Source: Gilliamella sp. wkB112
Lineage (GTDB): Bacteria; Pseudomonadota; Gammaproteobacteria; Enterobacterales; Orbaceae
Direction: 5' to 3'
DNA: 64,000 nt
Assembly: GCF_001690685.1 (NCBI RefSeq)
Contig: NZ_LZGL01000009.1
Coordinates: forward strand, 124,001 to 188,000
Shown here in pieces: positions 57,718 through 64,000 of the stretch. The notes beneath the pieces were generated by a model that did no database searches, had not been told where the DNA came from, and saw only the letters and a list, made by a program, of their open reading frames with translations. The number at the start of each line of letters is the position of its first letter. The first letter of the stretch is position 1. The position numbers and the translations under genes were made by a program.

Positions 57718-58656
57718 TTATGCCCAAAAATAACGTACTACATGGAAAAAAATTGGTGCTGCGAAACAAACTGAATCTAAACGATCAAGAATTCCTCCAT
57801 GACCACCAATTAAATTGCCCCAATCTTTTACCCCACGATCACGCTTAATGGCAGACATGACTAAGCCCCCCATAAACCCAAATAATGTGATCAACAAAGA
57901 AATCAGACCTGCTTGAATAAAACTAAATGGCGTAATCCAAAAAATACTGGCGCCAATTAAACTCGCTGATAAAACGCCACCTAAAAAACCTTCAATCGTT
58001 TTTGAAGGAGATAAATTAGGCGCAATTTTATGTTTACCAAATAGCTTTCCGAATACATATTGCAATACATCAGAAATTTGCACCACCAAAATTAAAAAAG
58101 CAATCAGTAATAAATTGCGGTCATAATAGCCGTTAATTTTTAATGCCAATAGCGCCGGCACACAAGATATACTGTACACGGTGATCATCAGTCCCCATTG
58201 AACTTCTGCCGTTCGTTCTAAAAAGTTATTGGTCGAACCTGTGATCGAAGATAAAATAGAGAGCAACAAAAAAGCATAAACTGGAATAAAGATACTAAAT
58301 AGACCATACCACGATATCGCAACCAAAATATACTGACCCGGTAGTGCTATACAAAAAGCGAATAAAAGAGCATAATAATCGTAACGTGTAACTGGTGTTA
58401 ATATAAGAAATTCGCGTAAGGCAAAACCTGATGCAATAAAAAACAAAAAAATTACTGCTAATTTACCTAACAAAAATGCAAGACCTATAATCACCACCAT
58501 AACCCACCAGGCATTTATACGGGTATTTAGGTTATCTATCACACTATTAGGTGCTTTAACACGACATTTTAATACCCAACCAATAACTGAAGCGACCACC
58601 AGAAAAATTCCGATTCCCATAAAAAGCAATAATGTATCATGTTGGTAACTAGACAT
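57718..58656 (-). CDS. ynbB: CDP-diglyceride synthase (YnbB-like)
   Basis: 312 aa with about eight membrane helices. The CTP_transf_1 signature is present: LSPSKTIEGFLGGVLSASLIG, then SAIKRDRGVKDWGNLIGGHGGILDRLDSVCFAAP. It should make CDP-activated lipid from phosphatidate and CTP, which the YnbA-type transferase can use. Last gene of the lipid cassette. Confidence 0.9.
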   Translation of the reverse strand: MSSYQHDTLLLFMGIGIFLVVASVIGWVLKCRVKAPNSVIDNLNTRINAWWVMVVIIGLAFLLGKLAVIFLFFIASGFALREFLILTPVTRYDYYALLFAFCIALPGQYILVAISWYGLFSIFIPVYAFLLLSILSSITGSTNNFLERTAEVQWGLMITVYSISCVPALLALKINGYYDRNLLLIAFLILVVQISDVLQYVFGKLFGKHKIAPNLSPSKTIEGFLGGVLSASLIGASIFWITPFSFIQAGLISLLITLFGFMGGLVMSAIKRDRGVKDWGNLIGGHGGILDRLDSVCFAAPIFFHVVRYFWA

Positions 58657-58719
58657 CCCCTTCCCCTTATTGCTAATTAAGCATTAAAATTTCCTATAAA
58701 TTCATTACTGACAGATTGT

Positions 58720-59199
58720 TTAATGTAAAAATATTCCAGTTATAAAGGTTACTATCAATAATAGTAACTGGACAATTAACATTATCAACTGCCTTTTTAA
58801 TAATTGCATTGTGCCATGTTGGCGATCAACCAATGTTCTTTGCTCACGTGAACCTGCTTTGATAAGATTTAAATTCACTAGCGTTTCATCTAATTCAAGT
58901 AATGTTATAGGCAATTGTTCTAAATGGTTAGCTAAATAGTCAAATAGCTTCTTATCAAGATAAAGTCTTAGCGCGTAATATTTCCCAATCAAACCTATTA
59001 GAAATATGACGGTACAAAAAATTGTTAACAGCGAGATATTAGTCCACCAACTTGAAATTATCGCAATACCTAAAGCTAAAACTGTCAACAACTGTGAAAA
59101 GCAATCAATTGGTTTACTGATGGCAAGTAAACTACAAAAGGTCATTAATGTGGTTTTATTTATGTTATCAGTTATTTCACTATGTTGAGTCTTAGACAT
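58720..59199 (-). CDS. Membrane protein of unknown function in the ynb cassette
   Basis: 159 aa. Two helices near the N terminus (LLTVLALGIAIISSWWTNIS and LLTIFCTVIFLIGLIG) and a C-terminal one (LIMLIVQLLLLIVTFITGIFL) flank a cytosolic or periplasmic helical part. No family recognised. It sits between ynbD and ynbB, three bases from ynbD, with no counterpart between these genes in E. coli. Likely partner of lipid synthesis or export. Confidence 0.6.
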   Translation of the reverse strand: MSKTQHSEITDNINKTTLMTFCSLLAISKPIDCFSQLLTVLALGIAIISSWWTNISLLTIFCTVIFLIGLIGKYYALRLYLDKKLFDYLANHLEQLPITLLELDETLVNLNLIKAGSREQRTLVDRQHGTMQLLKRQLIMLIVQLLLLIVTFITGIFLH

Positions 59200-59201
59200 A
59201 A

Positions 59202-60527
59202 CTATTTCCGGTTTTGGGTTTGTAAAAACCAGTTTATTAAAATTCGGCGTTGTTGTTCTGAAATAACAATATGTTGACGACTTTGTTTTACCATATTTAT
59301 GGCATCATCAACATTGTTTACTTGGTTTGTCCATAATAACCAAGCAATAATTGCAGTCGCACTTCGAGAATACCCCAAAGCACAATCAACTAATAATTTC
59401 CCTTTTGATTGATAATGTTCAATAATTGTTGCTACCTTCGAGCAATCATGAGATGTTAATGGCGTCATGTCCAGAATAGGTACTAACACATAATTGCCGT
59501 CAAACTTGCCAATAGGTAACTCAGCACAAAGATCAATAACTGTAATAAATTTATTATGCGTAAGTACATTAGTTGATGGGATCCGTCCTAAATAAATATT
59601 TTCGTAGATATGATTTATGGCTTGGCATTTATAAGTCCATAAACGTGAATTTATCCACATGATAATAAAATAAGGAAAATATAGAAGTGTCACTGCTAAA
59701 TTGAAATGTCCATTTGTCTGTTTTTGAAATCCTTTCGCACCAAAAAGAAGATAATTAGCTGATACCAGCAAAAATGCCCCCGATAACCATAATAACCACA
59801 ACCCCCACGTTTGTATATAAATAGCTAAACCAAAGGACAATAAACAACAGACAAAATAGATATAACTCCATAAATATTGTTTAGGTAATTGGCAATTTTT
59901 TAATGGTGATGAATCATTAGCAGGCCATAACCAAATACAAAAACAACCAACCCAGAGCCCGGTCGGAATATCAAAAAAATGATGTTGCCAGGTAGTTAAT
60001 ACCGATACACCGATTAACAAACACCAAATATGCAATAAATAACGACAATAAGAGTTTAAGTAGTTATTATAAAAAGCCCATAAGATAACCAGTAAAGTAA
60101 TATGTAATGAAGGTGCTTGATTAAAGGGTTTATCAAATCCCATTAAAACATCGAATAACCAGCCTGACAATCCATCTAAAGCAGGACGTTCAAAACTGAA
60201 TTTTAATGGAAACGATAAAAAACAAATAATACAAATAATTTGTGCAGACAAAAGACGTAAGCAGAGTGTTTTCAGTGATTGTCTAGAATTGGTTAATAAA
60301 ATTGCTAGACCATACATAAAGTCTATCGACCAATAAGGTACGATAGACCAAGGTAATAGTGGAATTGAAACTTCCCAATCAAAAACTAAGCACCCTACAT
60401 CATCGCGAGTTGAACTAAGCCAATTAGCAAAATTATAACTAGCAAAGAAAAAGACTGATAGACCAACCAACCAAATAAATTTATATAAGATAAGTCGATT
60501 CAATCTAAACTTTAACATTTCAGTCAT
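59202..60527 (-). CDS. ynbD: PAP2 phosphatase fused to a dual-specificity phosphatase (YnbD-like)
   Basis: 441 aa. Residues ~1-300 are membrane helices with a PAP2 lipid-phosphatase set: KFSFERP, NQAPSLHITL, and TWQHHFFDIPTG. Residues ~310-441 form a cysteine phosphatase with VDCALGYSRSATAII, the C-x5-R loop (Asp rather than His before Cys). Same fusion as E. coli YnbD. Probably dephosphorylates a phospholipid intermediate or signal. Confidence 0.85.
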   Translation of the reverse strand: MTEMLKFRLNRLILYKFIWLVGLSVFFFASYNFANWLSSTRDDVGCLVFDWEVSIPLLPWSIVPYWSIDFMYGLAILLTNSRQSLKTLCLRLLSAQIICIICFLSFPLKFSFERPALDGLSGWLFDVLMGFDKPFNQAPSLHITLLVILWAFYNNYLNSYCRYLLHIWCLLIGVSVLTTWQHHFFDIPTGLWVGCFCIWLWPANDSSPLKNCQLPKQYLWSYIYFVCCLLSFGLAIYIQTWGLWLLWLSGAFLLVSANYLLFGAKGFQKQTNGHFNLAVTLLYFPYFIIMWINSRLWTYKCQAINHIYENIYLGRIPSTNVLTHNKFITVIDLCAELPIGKFDGNYVLVPILDMTPLTSHDCSKVATIIEHYQSKGKLLVDCALGYSRSATAIIAWLLWTNQVNNVDDAINMVKQSRQHIVISEQQRRILINWFLQTQNRK

Positions 60528-60530
60528 TAG

Positions 60531-62282
60531 TTATTTAATGCGTTGAGCCAGAGATACAGTAAATATACCCCACTGATCAATACGCATTGTGATCTTCTCG
60601 AAACCAGCATTAGCAACTAATTGATCCATTTCAAGCTGAGTTCGTCGGCGCATAATCCAAGGTTTACCATCACGATGTGAGGTTAAAGCCCTTGCAATAA
60701 ATTCTAATTGTGGGTGCCAAGGCTGATTAGTATATATCAAATATCCCCCATCTGGTATGGAATCAGCTAGCCCGGCCAACGAATCACCGAGCAATTTATT
60801 ATCGCTAAAGAGTTCATATAGACCAGAAACCACAGCTAATGTTGGTTTAGTTGATAATTCTGCAAGTTGTTGCCGGCTGAAAGCATCGCCTTTTTCAAAA
60901 CGAACTAAACTAGTTAAGCCTTTTTCTGATATTAATTTTTGACCGTCACGTACATTAATGTCGCTGTAATCCCTAAGTAATACTGAATTAGGTTTTTCGG
61001 CGATTTGATTGATGGTTTCTAAAATATAGCGACCATGTCCCGCAGCAATATCGACAATATCTATAGATTGATTATGTTGGTGTAACTGATTGATAGCCAG
61101 TTTTAATAACTCTTCAAGGTGAATTTTACGCTGACGAATACCACGCCAACCAATAGATTGTAAATAAGTATAATCGAAAAACTGTCCAAGTTTAGATGAG
61201 CCTGTAGGTTGATTACGATAAACATAATCAAGCGTGCTACCCGAATCAAACCCAGTATCAAAGCCAAGTTTTATCCCGGCAGAAAGTTTACTAGCATATT
61301 TTAAATTAGCCTTAATAAACTTCCAGTACCAAGGCTTAATCAACCCTGTTACAGGCATGGCTAAATTATCAGCTTCTAATCTTGTATAACCGACTCTATC
61401 TGCATTAATTAAGCATGGTGGCTGTGGTTCGTTGGCAAAACAACCTAAAATAAATCGTCTGGCTCGATCTATAGCAAGCTGACGATCTTTTTCCCCAAAG
61501 GTATCATGATAAAAGCCAGGTAATATATGAAACTCTTTTTGCTCAGTCCCTAAATTTTGGTAAAACTGTTTTTGTGGTTTGCGTCTAACCACATAATCAG
61601 AACCGGAAACCAACATTTGTGTTGGCACTGTAATGGCATTGGCATCTTCAATTATGCGATCAGACACCGTATATAAATCAATCAATAGTCGTACCGAAAT
61701 ACGTCTGGTAATTAATGGATCTTGCGCAAAAGATTCTGCTCTTTGCTTATCATGAGTTAATAATTTAGGTTTAACATAACTATTAACAAAAAAATTACCT
61801 TTAAAATTATATAACAGTTTTAATCCCGGAACGGCTAATGGAACATAAAGTTTAACACTAAAAGCTGGTGAACCTAATACTAACGCGCGTATATTTGGTA
61901 CATAGTCATGCGCCCAAGCAGCAGCAATAACGGCTCCCACACTTTGAGCAATAACTGCAATATCTTTCTGAGCAATAGAATATTCACGGGTAATATGTTC
62001 AATAAAACAGTTAGCATCTTTTACTAAAGTTGCAATATTTTCAGCATCACCACGTTCCCCTTCTGACTGGCCGTTACCTCTAGCATCCCATGCAAAAATT
62101 TGGTGATCAGGCAGATCAAGTTCATCAGCTAAATGAGCAACGCGTCCGGAGTGTTCATGCCCTCGGTGAAAAAGGACTATTGCATGAGAGTGATTTGTTG
62201 GACTATCTTGTGCTGGCCAGTAGCGATAAAATAACTTACAACCATCATGGCTAACAAATGTTTTTTCTTGCTGTTGACGCAT
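60531..62282 (-). CDS. ynbC: Alpha/beta hydrolase fused to a SAM methyltransferase (YnbC-like)
   Basis: 583 aa. Residues ~1-290 are a hydrolase: LFHRGHEHSGRVAHLA, WDARGNGQS, nucleophile S114 in VIAQSVGAVI, and HDTF near the end (His). Residues ~330-583 hold a class I methyltransferase with VDIAAGHGRY as the SAM loop and DYSDINVRDGQ after. The fusion is that of E. coli YnbC. It may deacylate and methylate a lipid headgroup; substrate unknown. Confidence 0.85.
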   Translation of the reverse strand: MRQQQEKTFVSHDGCKLFYRYWPAQDSPTNHSHAIVLFHRGHEHSGRVAHLADELDLPDHQIFAWDARGNGQSEGERGDAENIATLVKDANCFIEHITREYSIAQKDIAVIAQSVGAVIAAAWAHDYVPNIRALVLGSPAFSVKLYVPLAVPGLKLLYNFKGNFFVNSYVKPKLLTHDKQRAESFAQDPLITRRISVRLLIDLYTVSDRIIEDANAITVPTQMLVSGSDYVVRRKPQKQFYQNLGTEQKEFHILPGFYHDTFGEKDRQLAIDRARRFILGCFANEPQPPCLINADRVGYTRLEADNLAMPVTGLIKPWYWKFIKANLKYASKLSAGIKLGFDTGFDSGSTLDYVYRNQPTGSSKLGQFFDYTYLQSIGWRGIRQRKIHLEELLKLAINQLHQHNQSIDIVDIAAGHGRYILETINQIAEKPNSVLLRDYSDINVRDGQKLISEKGLTSLVRFEKGDAFSRQQLAELSTKPTLAVVSGLYELFSDNKLLGDSLAGLADSIPDGGYLIYTNQPWHPQLEFIARALTSHRDGKPWIMRRRTQLEMDQLVANAGFEKITMRIDQWGIFTVSLAQRIK

Positions 62283-62294
62283 ACATTCTCCTAA

Positions 62295-62903
62295 CTATTT
62301 AGTAACTTCCTGCAAACCTTTTTTAATGCGATTAACTATTGTGTAAATCAATAACAAACTAATAACCCACAACAAAAGATTGATCCAACTCAAAGGTAAT
62401 AAATAAGTTGCTATAGCAAAACTAATTACACCAAAGATAAAAGCACGATCACTTTTCCCCATTGGTCCATCATAACGTCTTGAAGCGCCAATCATGACAC
62501 CTAAAACACCTACAAATTCAGTTAAAAATGAAAGGATAACTACCAATATTATCAAATAACTACTTACTGAATCTATTTGTGCAAAAACCAATAACAAAAC
62601 GCTGTCAGAGACCACATCACAAATTTCATTTAAGTAAGCGCCTAAATTGGATTTTTGGTTAAATTCTCGTGCTAACATACCGTCAATCGCGTTAAGAGCC
62701 ATGCGGATAAACATCCATATAGGTATCAGTATAAATATCCATTGAAATTGCGCTAAACAACCAACAAGCAACGCAACTAAAATTGAACCTAAGCAGGCAG
62801 TCAATGTTACTTGATTAGCGGTTATATTGGCATCAAAGAGAGATTTCGCATAAGGGCGGAGTAATGATTGAAACTTCGGTTTAAGTTGGTAAATAGATAA
62901 CAC
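62295..62903 (-). CDS. ynbA: CDP-alcohol phosphatidyltransferase family protein (YnbA-like)
   Basis: 202 aa with five or six helices. The signature is readable as N71-AI-D74-G75-ML-A78-R79 ... G88-AYL-N92-EIC-D96. In the canonical motif DxxDGxxAR(x8)GxxxDxxxD, positions 71 and 92 are Asp; here both are Asn. These residues help bind metal and catalyse, so the chemistry may differ from phosphatidylglycerol-phosphate or phosphatidylinositol-type synthases. First gene of the cassette. Confidence 0.8.
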   Translation of the reverse strand: MLSIYQLKPKFQSLLRPYAKSLFDANITANQVTLTACLGSILVALLVGCLAQFQWIFILIPIWMFIRMALNAIDGMLAREFNQKSNLGAYLNEICDVVSDSVLLLVFAQIDSVSSYLIILVVILSFLTEFVGVLGVMIGASRRYDGPMGKSDRAFIFGVISFAIATYLLPLSWINLLLWVISLLLIYTIVNRIKKGLQEVTK

Positions 62904-62928
62904 AAGTAATCCTAATCATTTAATACCA

Positions 62929-62952
62929 TTTATCTATTTTAAAATAGATAAA
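62929..62952. terminator. AT palindrome between the activase gene and ynbA
   Basis: TTTATCTATTTT-AAAATAGATAAA is a perfect 24-base palindrome in the 77-base gap. It may end the upstream gene or be an operator for ynbA. Having no loop bases and little GC, it is a weak terminator. Confidence 0.35.
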
Positions 62953-62980
62953 ACAGTAATTTTTAATATATCATCATTCA

Positions 62981-64000
62981 TTATACAATTCTTTGCAATT
63001 GTGTATATTTTAATGAACTAACCATAAAATGTAATCGATTGAGTACATTCACCTCACCAGCACCATCATCAAAATCCAAATACAATAAATTAAGTTTGGG
63101 ATGAATGTCACGCATTCGTTTTTCAACGCCTTTAGAAACCACATGATTAGCAATACAACCAAATGGTTGCAAGCTGATCACATTATTAATACCATGTTCA
63201 GCAAAAGTCATAATTCCGGCTGGAATTAACCAGCCTTCACCATATTGATTGGCTAAATTCAGAATTTGTTCCGCTTTTTCAGCTATATCTCGAATATTAT
63301 GAAATGGTTGATAATATTTGAATTTTGCTAAAATTTGGTTAGTTTTATTAATGTACCTTTGGGCTACTTTTTCGAAAAAGTGTAATACAAAAGACAAATA
63401 ATTTTTAGGCAACAGATAATTATCAATGTTACTATCATAATTGACAAAACATTGAGCAAAAAATTCAATCATTGGCGGAATGACCGGTTCAATACCCTGA
63501 TCGACTAGCCACTCAATACTATGTTGATTACCAAAGCTGTTATATTTCACATAAATTTCACCAACAATACCAATTTGTGGACATTCTTTATTTAAAGTCT
63601 CCACTTGATTAAAGTGATTCACAGCTTCGGCTAAAAGTTTGTAAATAGCCCTTTGCCCTTGATGTTCACTAATCAGTTGCTGTAATTTGCGGGTATAGTA
63701 CTCTTTAAGCTGATCCGCCTGCCTTTTTACTTTTGCTCTAGGCGCCACTGCATAATACATTTTGGACAACGCATCTGCAAACATCATAGCAAAGAAAGTA
63801 ATTGGCAATGTTTTTAACCAATTAATTTTAAAACCTGGTTGCTCAATTTCATTAATATTACCAGTACTAAGTGAAATAATTGGTATATCTTCAAAGCCAT
63901 TACTAATCATAGCCTTTTTAATCAGTGACAGATAACTACTGGCTCGGCATTGACCTCCAGTTTGCGTGATGCCAATAGCGACTTCATCGTGATTATATTT
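62981..64000 (-). CDS. CoA-dehydratase-activase-type protein, C-terminal part (runs off the window)
   Basis: The frame is open to the window edge; the ATG at 63910 is internal. Upstream codons give EVAIGITQTGGQCRASSYLSLIKKA, the conserved start of the DUF2229/activase C-terminal region (GITQTGGQCRASNY). Later blocks are CPQIGIVGEIYVKYN, GWLIPAGI and LQPFGCIANHV, with a Cys suited to bind an iron-sulfur cluster. Such proteins belong to the 2-hydroxyacyl-CoA dehydratase activator group (YjiM/BcrAD-like). Complete length and function need the rest of the gene. Confidence 0.75.
   Translation of the reverse strand, partial: KYNHDEVAIGITQTGGQCRASSYLSLIKKAMISNGFEDIPIISLSTGNINEIEQPGFKINWLKTLPITFFAMMFADALSKMYYAVAPRAKVKRQADQLKEYYTRKLQQLISEHQGQRAIYKLLAEAVNHFNQVETLNKECPQIGIVGEIYVKYNSFGNQHSIEWLVDQGIEPVIPPMIEFFAQCFVNYDSNIDNYLLPKNYLSFVLHFFEKVAQRYINKTNQILAKFKYYQPFHNIRDIAEKAEQILNLANQYGEGWLIPAGIMTFAEHGINNVISLQPFGCIANHVVSKGVEKRMRDIHPKLNLLYLDFDDGAGEVNVLNRLHFMVSSLKYTQLQRIV

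Overview
The window is AT-rich gammaproteobacterial chromosome. MatP, OmpW, a histidine-attenuated hisGDCBHAF(IE) operon, CysB, TopA and a ynbABCD-type lipid locus place it near Enterobacterales and Pasteurellales. The low GC and protein flavour suggest Orbaceae (Gilliamella-like bee-gut symbionts). That family assignment is an inference; no 16S gene is present.

Positions 1-36,410 are mobile DNA at the 3' end of a tRNA-Lys gene. Next to the tRNA is the first ~47 codons of a tyrosine integrase, and at the far left is the last ~100 codons of a large terminase. These look like two ends of an older, tRNA-integrated prophage. Between them (about 420 to 36,100, ~35.7 kb) lies a nearly complete Mu-like transposable prophage. 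Its early half runs rightward: a BcepMu gp16-type regulator, an HTH protein, a DD(35)E transposase, a MuB-like ATPase, Gam, GemA and a Mor-type activator. Its late half runs leftward: holin, transglycosylase, Rz/Rz1, Mu gp25-29-like packaging and portal genes, F, G, protease/scaffold, capsid, then a non-contractile tail with a G/GT frameshift, tape measure, tip protein and fibres. An XRE repressor sits at the divergence point, with an operator palindrome filling the spacer of the early promoter. The overall plan is BcepMu-type transposition joined to a siphovirus tail.

Accessory genes in the prophage are the main interest. An acetyltransferase fused to a PUA-like domain overlaps an ASCH-domain gene. 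A membrane protein and a lipoprotein are probably co-expressed with the repressor. A 75-aa Acb2/Tad1-like protein, probably a cyclic-nucleotide sponge against CBASS or Thoeris, lies inside the capsid operon.

Positions 36,411-64,000 are core chromosome: tRNA-Lys(CUU), ompW, valS, rarD, a broken DoxX gene, an isochorismatase-like hydrolase, an Lrp-type regulator, the his leader and operon, cysB, topA, matP, a fructose-family PTS (EIIBC plus EIIA) with a nearby HPr, then a five-gene lipid cassette (ynbA, ynbC, ynbD, an extra membrane gene, ynbB). The window ends inside a CoA-dehydratase-activase-type gene. The YnbA-like enzyme has Asn at two normally acidic positions of its signature motif, so the product of that locus may be unusual.
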